64,000 bases of DNA from Cotesia glomerata. Lineage: Eukaryota > Arthropoda > Insecta > Hymenoptera > Braconidae. Positions 34,568 to 49,614 of this stretch are shown here, in pieces. The stretch spans positions 11,113,323 to 11,177,322 of the forward strand of contig NC_058162.1 in the NCBI RefSeq assembly GCF_020080835.1. Direction: 5' to 3'. Under the pieces are notes generated by a model. The model was not told where the DNA came from and searched no databases. It worked only from the letters and a program-made list of their open reading frames with translations. Numbering within the stretch: position 1 is the stretch's first letter; each line of letters starts with the position of its first letter. The translations under genes and the position numbers were made by a program.

Positions 34568-37500
34568 CACGGAGCTTAGATAGAAGGAGAACGATCGAGA
34601 TAGGGGGTTTGGTATAAATGTGTCCTCAAAAATAGCAGCAAATTACTGATGCCTACTCTCACCACCAGAGTAGCGCCACTATTAACTCGATCTCTGTGAC
34701 GTCATTAAAGACAGCAACTTTGCTACAACGCATGTAAACACAAACGCGTGTGTACATTTATGTTTTTTGGCTATACTTAATATTTTTAAAATTTTTAAAG
34801 TAATTAAATCGATAATTTTGAAAAATGGTGAAGAAATGTACAGTTAAAAATTGTATGAGTGGCAGTATAGCAGAACGAAAAATGAAGTTGAAGCAAAATA
34901 ATTGTCCAACGGCTTTATTTCAAGTACCAAAGGTATGATAACCTATAGTTTTAAATTATTTCCATTTTCAAAATTAATAACTGTGATTGAATAATAATAA
35001 AAATTTAATTTTTATTTCATGTAATGGTTTAAAGTAATAATTAATGTATATTTTTTTAACAATGATCACTGTTAGTGACAAATAACAGTATATAAACGAT
35101 ATGTTGTTAGTAGGAGTGAAATGTATAATTTATAATGTTTTTTTTTTTTTTTTTTTTTTTTTTTTATTATAAATACTAAACGTAATGAAAAGAAAAAATT
35201 TTGAAGTCTGTATTTAAAAAAACTAGAGTCTAGAAATAAGATAAAGTTTGTGGATTATTAATTTCATATACTATACATTTTCATCTTTGGACTTTGAAAA
35301 ATTCTATCCATTCACTTGCACTAATAAAAAAACTAAACTTTGGAAAAAAAAAAACAACATTTAGAAAAATTATTCTTTAGGTCGAAGCATTAATGTACAT
35401 GTTTTCAAATCAACATAATATTAACACATAATTAATATGTAAGTAAATGTTTTTTCTGTTTGAAATTAGTGTCCGAGTATGTTGCAAAAATGGAATTTGG
35501 CATTGTCACAGCAACTTCTTCCTAAAAACTTCGTTTGTGAATTGCATTTTAAAGAGGAAGATATTAATAAAAAATTTGACAGAATAATTTTGCCTAATGG
35601 TGATATTTACGACTTATCAAAAGCCAGATTTGATTTAAAAGTAGGTGCGATTCCAGTGATAGTAAATAATACTACTGATGTTAATATGTTACAATGCACG
35701 GATAATACCAATACTTCTATGCATGTAAACTCGGAGCAGATGGTTGTAGACAAAGAAGATAATGATATTACTATAGCTGAAGACTAACAGTATGAAGAAA
35801 ATAATGTAAGCAACAATTTGTCCGAGTCTAGCGAACAGATTTTTAGTTCAAGAATTATTGACGGAATAACTGCAGATTCAAATTGTATCGAGGCTGCAGA
35901 ACTCGCAGGACAAACCAGCTCCGATGAAAATATTTTTCGGGCACCTACTATTGACAATTCTGAAACTTTTTCATTATCTGCCATAGTACAAGCACTCGAA
36001 GACCGAGGTGTACCTCAAAATTGGTGTTGGCCAAAACAATTAGAGCTACAAAAAGTATTAATTCTGTATTATGTACATATTATTTTAAAGCAGGTAAAAT
36101 TAGAAATTAAGATTAGTCGGGATTTAACACTTCAGGTATATAAAAAATAATTTTGTGCATATACTTTGTCCTATTAAATATTTCATCTGTAAATATTATC
36201 GTACTTTGTAGGTAACTGTTATTAAAACTGGAGTCTCTGTAAATTTAGATAATCCATTAACATCAACGAAAATTTTTTGGAAAATACTACAAGATATAGA
36301 AAAATTTCAGTTTTGTACCGGTGCTGGAGTTAACAATAGAAGGTTTTTATCTACATTTGTTTGTAAAGTATAGAATGAATCGTAAATTCTGACCTTTTTT
36401 GAATATAGTATGAAATTATTGTAAAGCACTCAAAATTTTTATTCAGAGCTACTCGAAAAGTAGCATTTTTTGGTTTTAATATTCTTTATGTGTATTCGAT
36501 TAATTTTTTATGGTTTTCGGCAAATGCTCAGCTACCTGTGATGGCATTTTAAAATCACCTGTGAAATATAAAAGATATCGGAAAATATATAGGCGTCTTG
36601 CTTGTCGTAAATTACGAAAAAGATTACTCAGTGGCTATAAAGAAAAAAATTAGGAAAACGGTTGACCCTAAAGGCCATCCCTGCAACTTCCCGCTAATTC
36701 CGTTAATACCTGGCCGCTTTTTTGAGCTCTTCGAGCTCAAAAGTACAATCTGTGTGTTGTTTTAATCTCTCCGAGCTCAAAAAGATACCTTTTCTATGCT
36801 TTTGAGCTCTTTGAGCTCAAAAGTCTGATAGAAGTTTCATGGAACACTATTTTTTGAATGTTCATACCGCAATAACTTTTAAATGAATGAACCGATTTTT
36901 ACGCGGTTGGCGGCATTCTACGTAGTTTTTTAAGCCTTATAAATAATTTCTAAGTTTCAATTGGTCAAACTAGAAATTTCGGAGTAACTCTGAAAAAACA
37001 CTTTTTTCGGTTTTCTTTCGTTCACGATATCTCTCGAACGAATCAACCGATTTTGACCAGCTTGGTGGCAATCGACGTGGTTTTATGATGTTAAGAGCTG
37101 ATTAGTTTTTGGAATCGATCGGTAGAGCTGTTTGAAAGTTATTCCAAAAAATGTCGAAGTTATGTTGAAAAAATCCTTATTTCCAAATATTTCGTCGAGG
37201 ATATCTCTCGAACTAATCAACCGATTTCCACGTTTTCGGCGGCAATCGACGCGGTTTTTAACTTCTGAAATTATTCTATATCATGAAAAACGATCCGAGA
37301 AGAAATGACGAAGTTATGTGAAAAAACAGTTTTCGGTTTTATTTCGTTCACGCTATCTCTCGAACGAATCAACCGATTTTGACCGGATTAGCGCCGATCG
37401 GCGTGGTTTTTTGACGTTAAGAGCTGATTAGTTTTTGAAATTGATCGATCGAGCCGTTTAAAAGATATTCCAAAAAAACCACTTTCAAAAATGATTTTTT

Positions 37501-37661
37501 TCTAATTTTTTTTGAGATTTTTCAAAATTTCTCAAAATCTATCGGTCCGAATCGGTTCAAATTCTCAGGAAATCTAAGTTTGGCGAAGCCCTTTCGAATG
37601 GCACCAACCGCGATGAAATCGGTTCAACCGTTCAAAAGTTATAAGTGATTCACATACTTAC

Positions 37662-39459
<1,798 letters not shown>

Positions 39460-39490
<31 letters not shown>
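39460..39490. repeat. (CA)n microsatellite, LINE target (right)
   Basis: Follows the LINE poly(A) without spacer and leads into part A of the host repeat (ATACATACAGACATAG). Confidence 0.9.
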
Positions 39491-39495
<5 letters not shown>

Positions 39496-40415
39496 TACAG
39501 ACATAGTGACAACCTCGCGGGGATAGTCAGGGAAGCTTCCTGTGACCTTCAAACGTCGAGATCTGATGAAAACTCGATTTTTGCAAAACGGGGTGAAAAC
39601 AATAACTTCCCGATTTTTGAAAATCTGAGATTTTTAGCGGGAAGTTAAAAAATGATTTAAATAATCGTTTTATCACGATTAAACGGAAGTTAAATTCAAA
39701 GCAAAAGCGTGTACATCGTTTGCAGCAGAAGGTAAAAAAAGTTTTTCAAATTAAACTAAATTTGTAACATTAATTGTAATACAGAGCCAGAAGTTAAAAG
39801 AAGAATTAGAAGACTTAAGGAATCGGTGTGCTATGACCAAAGAAAATATTATTGAAGAAGAAATAGCTGACTTGTCAGAAGCTCAAAAACAAGCTGTTCG
39901 CGCTTGCTTTCAAGCTGCTAAAGCCAAAAATGCAAAGCAACGCCGGTATACTATAGAGTGGGTATACGAATGCCTTATGATAAGAATTAAAGGTCCTTCG
40001 GTTTATGAAAAACTACGTCAACGTGAAATATTATCTTTACCTTCTAAAGATACACTTAATAGATACATTAATAAATTTGATAGCGTTTTTGGTTTTCCAA
40101 AAGCAATTTTTGATACTCTTCGTTTAAAAGCCTCTCGAATGGAAAATAAGATGCACCGTGTTTCGGAGAAGGTTTTAGTATATCGCGTGCTTAAAGGTAA
40201 AAGGACTTATAGCTAAGGGTTAATAGGGATTTGTGCTGAAAAGGCGTATAAAAAAATTTTCTTTTGCCGTTCGGTTTGAAATTGTCTGAAACGTAAAAAT
40301 CTGTGAAAAAAAAAAAAAAAAAATTGGTATCCTAAATCTGAAAGGGCGTATCTTAAGACATACGCCCTTTCACCTTTAAGAAAAGTACTACTAAAAGGTA
40401 AAAGGGCGCATAAAG

Positions 40416-40856
40416 ATGTATAAAGATGTCCTCGAAATAAGGGGAAAATAAAGTTTCATTACAGAGCGCGCTGCTACTATCTCGATCCACTTTTTAAATT
40501 TAGCGGTTAAAAGTATTCGATCAAATACTTTATCCATAACCAAAAATAATGATTAGGATTAAATAATTGTTATAAAAAAAAGGATAATTAAAACTGTAAT
40601 TCATGGAGTGAAATTATTCAAAATACGTAAATGTTCCGTAAATTAATAATACATTAATTAATTATAAAAGAAACCTCTAATTTTATATTGCTTTATAATT
40701 TCAATATGTCTTGAAATTGTCAAATACATTACAAAAAGATTTACTTTTTAGTTAATAGTTATTTAATAATTAAATTATTATTATTATTATGTATGGTGAA
40801 ATAGTTATTTAATAGGAATTAAAAATAAATATTACATATTACTTTTTATTTTAAGA
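40416..40856. repeat. Left inverted arm within P-like element
   Basis: ATGTATAAAGATGTCCTCGA... to TTTTATTTTAAGAA is the inverted copy of 43725-44165, almost base for base where I compared (for example CTACTATCTCGATCCAC and AAGTATTCGATCAAATAC). The right arm belongs to the transposon's 3' subterminal zone, so the left one looks like an inverted duplication of it. The two meet at a palindromic MITE. Confidence 0.85.
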
Positions 40857-41897
40857 ACCCTGATAAGGTAAAAGTCCCTATTATGAGACACTTTTCAAGG
40901 TAAGTTGAACATTTTTGCGAATAATAAATCCATTTAAGAAGAAAATACACTTTTAATCGCATTGTACAGTAATTTGATGATTATTAAATCAATATTTCTA
41001 ATGTGTTTATAATTTTTTTGGTTAAAAATGAATTAAATTATGGTTTTTTAAGAGAACCTATGAGACCCTATTTATGAGACACTTTAAAGTCACATGTCCC
41101 CAGTGTCTCAAACCACAGGACCCTATTTTTGAGACAGTTAAAAAATCAGTGAAATTGATCAAATTTTATATTTTTATTAATTTTAGACAGTCCTATTTAC
41201 AAAATAAGAAATTATTTTAATTTTTAATCAACTCATAATTAAATTTTTATCAGTTAAATAATTAATTAACGAAAATTATTGAATTAAATCTATTTTTCTT
41301 TCTTGATTTTTTTTTTTTAATTCTTCGACTTGAGCAATTAACTTTTTCTTTTCTTCTTGTAATATTTTTTATTTTTAAGTTTTTCTTCTTTCATGTTTTT
41401 TAACTTTTCTTTTTTTAATTGTTTGTACCATTCATCAGAGATCCCCACAGATGGTAACTTTGACTTGCCTGTTTTTTCAATTTTTATTATTTTTTTCTTC
41501 AGTAAATAATCCTACGGCAAAGTGAATATTTCTTTCAGAGGTTTTTCGGGAGATTTATCTAAAAATATGAATTTTTCGTAATTCTAATCATAATTTTTAA
41601 AACTAGTTCATAACTAATTATTTTACGTTACCGTTATCAACAGTTATTGATGAAAACTTATGAATAAAACGATGTTCGTCAATCATTGCAGGCGTAGGAT
41701 CCAAATTTTCTTTCATAAATTCTAAAAATAGTCACATCAAATTAAATTTATCGAACATAAATGTGAGGTTGACATTTACATACCTAATTGATAAATTTTG
41801 TTGTTTATAGGATTTGTAGGATGAATATTTTTGAGCTCTGTTGTATTATTTTATATATGATATTATATGATGTTATATGATATTATATATTATAATG

Positions 41898-41930
<33 letters not shown>

Positions 41931-42356
41931 GTATAATATAAATACTATATAACATAAATATAATTTTTTTGGATGACGCACAAGGATTTCGATTTTGCGC
42001 AAGGATGATACGCAAAATCGTGAAGCGTTCCACATTTTGTTTTTTTTTTTTTTACAAATATAAATAATGCTGTGAAGCGGGAAAGAATAGGAGTTACGGT
42101 AATTATTACGTGAAGCGTTCCACATTCACGTAACAGGATATTGGTAGGAAAGGATTGAGAAAGGAATGTGGAGAGGATCATCTTAATTAAAGACACTAAA
42201 GTCTTTAGAAGGGCACCGTATTACATTATTGCTATCAGTTAATGATTCTTGAAGACTAACTTGACTAGATTCATATATAACCGTAAAAAGTTGTCCATCA
42301 TTAGTTAAATTATTTTATTCACAGTTTATCACATTAGAATGATTGTCCTTAGACAA

Positions 42357-42427
42357 GACTTATTAAAGATGTATTACAATTTGTTATTATCTTAATAATA
42401 ACAAATTTTAATACATCTTTAATAAGT
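42357..42427. repeat. 71-bp hairpin inside pogo-like element
   Basis: GACTTATTAAAGATGTATTA pairs with its inverse TAATACATCTTTAATAAGTC around TTATTATCTTAATAATAA. It could be a separate tiny MITE or part of the element. Confidence 0.7.
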
Positions 42428-42474
42428 CAGTTTTCGTCACAGGTGACCCTATTGCTGCTCTGTAGAATAACAAC

Positions 42475-42800
42475 TGAACAATAACATTCTCTTCTTTTAA
42501 AGATAATACTGTCGCTGGCTCAGTTCTAATTTTTGCCTTCTCAGGACTAATACTTTTTCATCTAACAAAGGTAGCAATCGGTACTCCATGAACAGCAGCT
42601 GCTTTTCTCAAGGACATCTCTGTGTCTTCTATTGCTTTTAAAGCTTTTCCTATATTTGACGAATCATAATTACTTAAGCCTTTTAACTTTTTTTTCTTCA
42701 GTTTATTATTCACATTGGAACACAACACTTTTTTTTGGTTGAATTTGATGATTGAGTTTTTGTCTCTTTAGGATTTTGTTTATGCCTCATTATCTCAGCT
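42475..42800 (-). pseudogene. pogo-type transposase N-terminus, decayed
   Basis: On the - strand, the segment reads NIGKALKAIEDTEMSLRKAA then AVHGVPIATF, the typical pipsqueak/CENP-B-like helix-turn-helix at the start of pogo transposases, which binds the element ends. It is preceded by MRHKQNP and followed by a stop (TGA) after VR, then ISPEKAKIRTEPATVLSLKEEN. Several stops interrupt it. Near 41290-41460 a Lys/Glu-rich coding-like stretch (KKKLIAQVEELKKK) may be the C-terminal tail. The DDE domain expected between was not found. Confidence 0.65.
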
Positions 42801-43724
42801 TTTTATTATAAATTACTTTTTACTTAGCCTGAAATAAATAATATACTTTTAGAGTCAATATACAACAAAATATTATAAATTTATCCAAAACATTTAATTA
42901 AAAAAACAGAAAAACTTGTTGACAAAGTTATTCAATGTTATGATTTGAGGTTAGGTTCATAATCTAAAGGTATTTGACTAAAAATACTTACTTTTAGAAA
43001 AATATTTGAGGTTTTAATAACAGCCAATATTTTATGACATATAATTGCACTATTTTTATAATTAATATAACATATTAACAATATAAAATCTTATAAATGT
43101 ACACCGTCTCACTTAATCGGGACAAGCCGAAATACACATGTCCGTGTTACATGGTACACCTAGTAAAATGTCTCATAAACCGGGGCATTCACGTTTATAA
43201 GTGTAGGTATTGTGAGACACTCAGATTTAAAATATTGTAATAAAAAAAACGCATAAATATGTATAGAAATAAAGTCTATGACTCATCAGCTTTCAATTGA
43301 TATACAATTTAACATAAAAGAAGAAGAGACAATGAAATTAAACTAATATAAGAAACTAGGTAGCTGTTGCCGTTTTACTATTCTCGGTCGTGGCTTTGAG
43401 CACAGATAACAAACCTCGCACTTTAATAAATATTTTTTAAAAACAGTGTGAAATTAATTAAGAGCAAAAGTCGAAAATTGCTTTTGAAATATGTGAATTG
43501 AAATATTTTTTATATTTTTGGTATGCTAGCGGTGTGTTTGTTTTCATAAAATAGTATTTTTATGTAGTGTATCATAAATGGGGACATCGTCTCATAATAG
43601 GGACTTTTACCTTAAAAAAAAGTATTGAGACAAAGAAAAAAGTATTGAAAAGTATTGGTTTTTTAGTCAATCAAATACTTTTCAATAGTTTTTTCTTTGT
43701 CTCTATACTTTTTTTTATCAGGGT

Positions 43725-44165
43725 TCTTAAAATAAAAAGTAATATGTAATATTTATTTTTAATTCCTATCAAATAACTATTTCACCATACATAATAATAA
43801 TAATTTAAATATTAAATAACTATTAACTAAAAAGTAAATCTTTTTGTAATGTATTTGACAATTTCAAGACATATTGAAATTATAAAGCAATATAAAATTA
43901 GAGGCTTCTTTTATAATTAATTAATGTATTATTAATTTACGGAACATTTACGTATTTTGAATAATTTCACCCCATGAATTACAGTTTTAATTATCCTTTT
44001 TTTTTATAACAATTATTTAATCCTAATCATTATTTTTGGTTATGGATAAAGTATTTGATCGAATACTTTTAACCGCTAAATTTAAAAAGTGGATCGAGAT
44101 AGTAGCAGCGCGCTCTGTAATGAAACTTTATTTTCCCCTTATTTCGAGGATATCTTTATACATTG
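43725..44165. repeat. Right inverted arm within P-like element
   Basis: The inverse of 40416-40856, reaching to within 30 bp of the P-like terminal inverted repeat. It holds the subterminal sequence of the transposon's right end. Confidence 0.85.
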
Positions 44166-44195
44166 CGTGCGTTCTCCTTCTATCTAAGCTCCGTG

Positions 44196-44203
44196 CTTTT
44201 CTA
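44196..44203. repeat. 8-bp target duplication of P-like element (right)
   Basis: CTTTTCTA directly follows the terminal CCGTG and equals 34560-34567. Confidence 0.9.
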
Positions 44204-45708
44204 ACTCAGCTATCCACCTCTCCCCTTCACCTTCCCCTCCCTCAACCTTAGATCTCATCTCCTGCCACCCCTTTTCAACTCCCAGTCCTGAACATATCTC
44301 CCCGACATGCTCCCATCCCGAGTCGAAAATTCAGACCCGTTTGAGCTGTACTTTGTTCCACCACATCGTCGAAAATTGTGTGGTCAGGAAAGACTGCACA
44401 GTAAAATACAATATAAACACGACGCCTGGTTTGACTGTTATCAGTGGAGAAGAAAGAAGAAAGATATTTTCTTTCTACTTCCGTAGGACACCAGCCTCTT
44501 TTCTCGAAGTATTCTTTTCTTTCTTCTTCCCACCCGAACAATTCTCTTCCAGCACGGGCTCTCTTTTTCATTTCTTGTCTACACCTCCTTACAATTTCCC
44601 CTCCTCCACCCTCCTCGATTCTTTTTTCATATTTCCATGCTCTAATACCTGCTTTTCCCTCCAACCTATCCCTTTTCAGCTCTTCTCTTATCAAATATCC
44701 AGCCACGTTCCTTGAGACTCCCAGGACCCACCTAAGGTATTTGTCGTGAATCTTTTCTAGTTCTTCTCTTGTCTTCCATCCCCATATCTCCACCCCGTAA
44801 CTCATTACAGGCCAGACTAGCTTGTCGAACAGCCAAACTCTTCTTGCTTAATCCTTTCCGAACTTTCTTTTACCTATTCCCCATACCTGTCCCATTATTC
44901 TAGTTCCTTTTGTCACCCTCTCCCTTATGTGAGCATCTTGCCGCCCGTTTGCTCTCACCACGTATCCAAGGTACAGATATCTATAAACTTCTTCGACTTC
45001 TTTCCCTCTCCAGTTCCAAAACACCTTTCTTTTCCTGCCACCCCCTTTTCTACATCTCATCACCTTTGTTTTGCTCACGTTTACTTCCAGTCTTTTCTTT
45101 TCTACATATCTTTCTAGAGTCCTCATTAATCCTTTCATCTCATCTTCGTTCTTAGCCAGAAGCGCGATGTCGTCCGCATATGCAAGAGAGTAAATTTTTT
45201 CCCCTCCTTTCAGCTCCACACCACCCCATCTTCCTTTTCTTAACTCTTCGTCTAGATCAGCAAAAAAGAGTACGAACAATAATGGACTTAGTGGACACCC
45301 CTGTCTTACTCTTTTTGTTGTCCAAAAGTTCTCCCCCAGATACTTCCCTACCTTGACCCTTCCTTTCGTTTCTTTCAGGACATCCTCGCACCTTCTCACC
45401 ATACCTAGGCTCACCCCTCTTTTCCTCATTCCTTTCACCAGTTCCCTCCTGTCTACCGAGTCAAAAGCAGCCTTAAAATCAACGAACAGCACAACTAGTT
45501 TCCCTTTATCTGCGTGTATTTCGCGGTTAATAATCAAATAATTCAGAGCATATATGTTATCCAGTGTCCCTCTTCCTTTTCTGAATCCAGCTTGTGAGTT
45601 AGGCAGTAGCCCTTTCCTTTCTACTTCGTTCCTCAGCCTCCTCTCTAGAACTCCCACATAAATCTTATACCCTATCTATGTAATAGTTATCCCTCTGTAG
45701 TCACTTGT
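44204..45708 (-). pseudogene. 5'-truncated LINE reverse transcriptase, - strand
   Basis: On the - strand the copy begins abruptly inside the reverse transcriptase at DYRGITIT (about 45705), with an early TAG, then SQAGFRKGRGTLDNI, FVDFKAAFDSVDR, VRQGCPLSPLLF and LAYADDIALLA (catalytic YADD). An in-frame TAA near 44846 separates the RT from a C-terminal part (MSYGVEIWGWKTREELEK, then a Lys/Glu-rich tail). It is a typical insect endonuclease-reverse transcriptase LINE; I do not assign a clade. The junction at 45708 abuts the 15-bp target duplication, so the truncation happened at integration. Its 3' UTR was carried away to 34147-34559 by the P-like insertion. Confidence 0.85.
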
Positions 45709-45723
45709 CCATTCGTGTATATT
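45709..45723. repeat. 15-bp target duplication of LINE (right)
   Basis: CCATTCGTGTATATT, identical to 34132-34146. Confidence 0.9.
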
Positions 45724-47185
45724 GTTATCTTCAATTCACCTCAAAATTATGTTATTTTTAAAAAAAAGAAAAGCATGATTAATTTTTTTTAAAACTCTGT
45801 TAATTTTTTGAGCCGTTGAAACTATTAATAAAATTACTTTTAGGATACATAAAAAAAATTATTCGACAGCCGAAATAGAAGTCGATTTCTCAGAGCCACT
45901 AAAAATTTGCAGGATCTTGAAAACAAATGCACTAGTGGAATTTTGTCAAATTTATGGGAAAATAAGAAATAGCTAATAGTCAATCTAGAAAAATAAATAA
46001 CCATACAAATCAAGAAATTTGATGAGTTATCGTATTTAAAAGTCATTTCAAGAAGAACCATATAAGAGCTCTAGCTCTAGTAATGATTTTCGACAAGCCT
46101 TGAGCAAGTCTGGTTTAAGATTCTTGATTAAGTATCTATGGACTTCTAATAGATTTTCGCTCAAAAATTATCGCAAAATTGCCATAGATACTTCGTCAAA
46201 ATTCAACGGCAAGTTTTGAGCCAGAATTTAGCCAGAAAATGACAAGAAATCTGACACTCCCTACTACCACACTTTATAATTTTCCCATAAGAGTGCAAGT
46301 GAGGAAAGGATACCATTCTAGTAAAAAAAAAAAGAAAGTGGTGCACTTTATGAATTTTTCTCGCGCAAGCTCAAGTTAAGATTCTTAACCACATGGAAAA
46401 AAATAAATATTTGCAGTAACAATACATGACTGCAGAGTCATGTCTGTCTTGCGACAGGCAGATAAGTTATTATTTCTATTGTTATTAATTAAAACACTTT
46501 TGTCAATAATAATTACAATGTTTGTACCTAAAACTGCATTTACATATTTGTTTAAATTTAATTTTAATTTTACTAAGCGATTTTCTTAGGTAGGAAGTTG
46601 AATATTAACAAATGCTCTGAAAAAAAAGTATCGTTTTTATCAGTACAAAGTATAATCCAGCAAGTTTTCTGATAGTTAATAGTAATTTTTGCTTGAAATT
46701 TGCACTAACCTTCTCACAAAAACAATCGCACAAAATTTAAACTTTTGGTTACAAATATGATGAAAAATATTATACGTGCCAACGGGAAAAGTAGGACATT
46801 CAAACCCGCGTGTAAAATTGTCTCCCGACCCTAAGTGCGTAAATATCTATTACGTATTGATACAACATGAGAATGATTATTTATTACCATCTATTGCTAC
46901 ACTTATAATTTCAATTTTTATTTATTTCAATACTTATTGAAAAATTAAATGATGTCAGTAAAGTGAGAGTATAGTCATGTTGCATTCGGTATTCTGACAA
47001 TAGTAAATTGAAATATTTTGATAATCAGTGTACGTATAGTGCTAAGCAAAATACCACGTATTGTTAGTAGAATAATTTACATATATGCAAAAAAGGGTTC
47101 CTTATAGTTATAGACTACTTATTTTTTGGATTTTATCAACTCTTTCTCATTCTTATTACGATTTACTTTTGTAAACATTTTTTTT
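45724..47185. other. Intergenic or intron, no gene seen
   Basis: A+T-rich without recognised exon or repeat. Short ORFs look like chance. Confidence 0.4.
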
Positions 47186-47402
47186 GCTCGACGGGCAGAA
47201 AGTGTCAACTTTCGGCCCGCTGCGTTAAACGAAAGTGCCGCTTCCTGCCTTCGTCGAGCAAAAAAATAGTATACACTCCACGGAAAGTAAATAAGAAAGC
47301 CTCAGATCACATGTTTGTCAACCTCGGCTTCGCCTCGGCCGACAATTACATGTGATCTGAGACATTTTTTACTTTACTTCCCTAGGTGTGTAATATACTA
47401 TT
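47186..47402 (+). mobile_element. Two-stem MITE, copy 3
   Basis: GCTCGACGGGCAGAAAG...CTTCGTCGAGC (stem A), then ATAGTATACACTCC...GGTGTGTAATATACTA (stem B) with the GC-rich loop hairpin CCTCGGCTTCGCCTCGGCC. Very similar to 10795-11010. Confidence 0.85.
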
Positions 47403-48879
47403 CCCGTGATGAAAACAAAAGACAGGCATTTTCTTTCAATTCATTTGCTTTTTTTTATCGACCTCGCAATTTGCTAGAACAAAAATTGAGTAAGAAAATT
47501 TATTTTTTAGTTGAACATTGACTTATATTGACCATTTGCTGAAGTTCAACTTTCGATCTGAGAAAATCGCTCAGTAAAATTAAAATTAAATTTAAAAAGA
47601 TATGTAACTGCAGTTTCAAGTACGAACATTTTAATCATTGTTAATGAAAGTGTTTTAATCAATAATAATAATAATAGTAATAATAACTTATTTTTCTATC
47701 GATTTTTTTAACTTCCCAATATGAAAATTAATAATATTGAAAAGAAGAAAGTTATATATTTTAGTCTGATTTTTAGAATGCAAGTTTTCATTAGATCGTT
47801 ATGTTTTTAGGTCTTAGAAAGCTGTTCCAATTATTTCCGGCTGGACGTTGTTTTTCATCTCCATAATATCTCAATAGCATTTTTTTCTATTTTTTCTCAG
47901 TATTTTTTTCTTTTTTATTATGATTGAGAAAACAATTCGTTAGCCGTCGTTGTCAGCTGATACGATGCTAACGATGCCTTTTTTGTCCTTCTTTTTACTA
48001 GTTCATTTTTCGTTTTTCGATCTTGGTCCATGTATATCATCTTCATTGTATCAAAAATATTTTTACCATTCAGAATAGAAAAAAAAATTGTTTCAGTTAT
48101 TATAATACTAATTTTTGTTCATATGTTGCATTGTTTATTCATCAGATCTTAAAATCAAATTTTCCAAATGGAAAATAAATAACTTCAATGCTTAGAAATG
48201 AAATAAAAAATCTACTTATTCGCAAAAGAATTCAGTGTTTAATTTTAGTGGAAAATTAAATTTTTTATAAAACCTTTTTTTTTTTTGTTTTTGCTTTCAT
48301 TGATTTGTTACTCGATAAGCAAACGAGGAATTTGTTCGTTGACGTATATAAAGACTATGTATTAATTAAACTATCAATTCGGATACTAGCTCAAATTGGA
48401 TTAAATCCAATCAAACAGGACTGTGTTTGATTTTCTAATTTTACTTTTCCTCAGTGTCTGTGTGCAAACAAAATTTTACGCTTTCATCAAATAGCATAAA
48501 TATATCGTCAGAATATTCTTTGTAGAATAAAATTAACCGAAGAAAAAAATTTTTTAATTTTATTTTTTGCCGATCTGTTTCGTTTTTTTTTTTTTTTTTT
48601 TCAAAAATGACACTGAAACATTAAAACGGCAAAATCGCATAAAATAAAATCTCAGAACATGAACAAATTTAAGGGAACATTAATATAGAGAAAGTAAAAA
48701 AAAAGCGAAGTAAATAACTTATAAAAACACGAAAAAATTAGAAAAATTCTGAAAGAAGAGAATTGAAAAAAACTCAAAGAAAAGAAAAAGAGATAACTTT
48801 TAGAGATGACAGAGTAAAAATTAAAAGAACACTGAAATGTTAAAAATTAGAGAAAAAGGAACTAAAAGGAAATGATAAC
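47403..48879. other. Intergenic or intron, no gene seen
   Basis: A+T-rich; T- and A-runs near 48580-48600. No exon or repeat end recognised. Confidence 0.4.
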
Positions 48880-49614
48880 CCATGTAGGAACTGCCAGAGT
48901 TGAATGACGGGGCCTTGCCTGGCCCACTGGGCAACCAAGCTTGGCGCACCGATATTGGTCCATGCTTGGAAATCAGCCTTGGCCAACCCAATGATTATCC
49001 GAGCCTGGATCAACACTGGTTTGCCATAGAATGGCCAAGGCAAGAGAACCCAGCGTTGGGCCAAGACTGGGCAACCAAGCCTTGGTCGGCCCAATGATTA
49101 CCCGAGCCTGGGCCAAGGCTGGGAAGCCTAGCCATGGCTGTTGAATGGCAACCCATACTTGAGCCAGAATTGGGTAACCTAGCCTTGGCCATTCAATGGA
49201 AAATGCAAAGTTAATTAATCATTAAGTAATAGAATTTTAAACAGTAAATATTTATTGTTTAACGAATATTTATTAGCAAATGCTAAAATTGAAAATTTAT
49301 TGTTTAACCAAAACAATTGCATATCGTCAAAATTGATATGGTCTTAAAACAATTAAAATATAATAATTTACAGTTGAATTTTTAACATTGATAATTTTAA
49401 ACATTAAAATTTAAAATTAGATATTAAAAATATACAGAACGATGTACAAAGTCTAAAGAAATATAAAAAATAGACTTTTGCGTTTTTTTAACTAATAAAC
49501 ATTTGTCGTCATGGTAGCCAGGCATGGGCCAGTCCTGGTAACTAGGCTTGGGCCAGCGTTATCATTCCAGACTTAAACCAAGACTGGGCCAACTCTGGTT
49601 TACAAGCCTGCCCG

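Larger units (their letters stand above)
40866..43612 (-). mobile_element. pogo-like (Tc1/mariner superfamily) transposon
   Basis: Inverted ends AGGTAAAAGTCCCTATTATG (40866) and CATAATAGGGACTTTTACCT (to 43612) with TA on both sides (40864-40865, 43613-43614). The intact MITE at 32074 gives the empty site (CCCTGATAAAAAAA). The - strand carries remains of a pogo-type transposase. The right end (43612 back to about 42987) reads the same as 63375-64000 at every place I compared, suggesting recent movement of the family. Internal stops and a missing catalytic core make this copy defective. Confidence 0.85.
40858..43723. mobile_element. 109-bp palindromic MITE, copy 2, split by pogo-like insertion
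   Basis: CCCTGATA (40858-40865) plus 43613-43723 together equal the 32074-32182 MITE. Here its flanks are AA and TT, i.e. inverted rather than direct, because it forms the exact centre of the inverted arms. Confidence 0.85.

Noticed and set aside
44341..45541. Several + strand ORFs of 62-124 codons
   Set aside because: Antisense shadows of the - strand LINE reverse transcriptase.
48840..49192. Overlapping GC-rich ORFs of 60-84 codons on both strands
   Set aside because: By-products of the GGCCAAG word array; open on both strands because of base composition.
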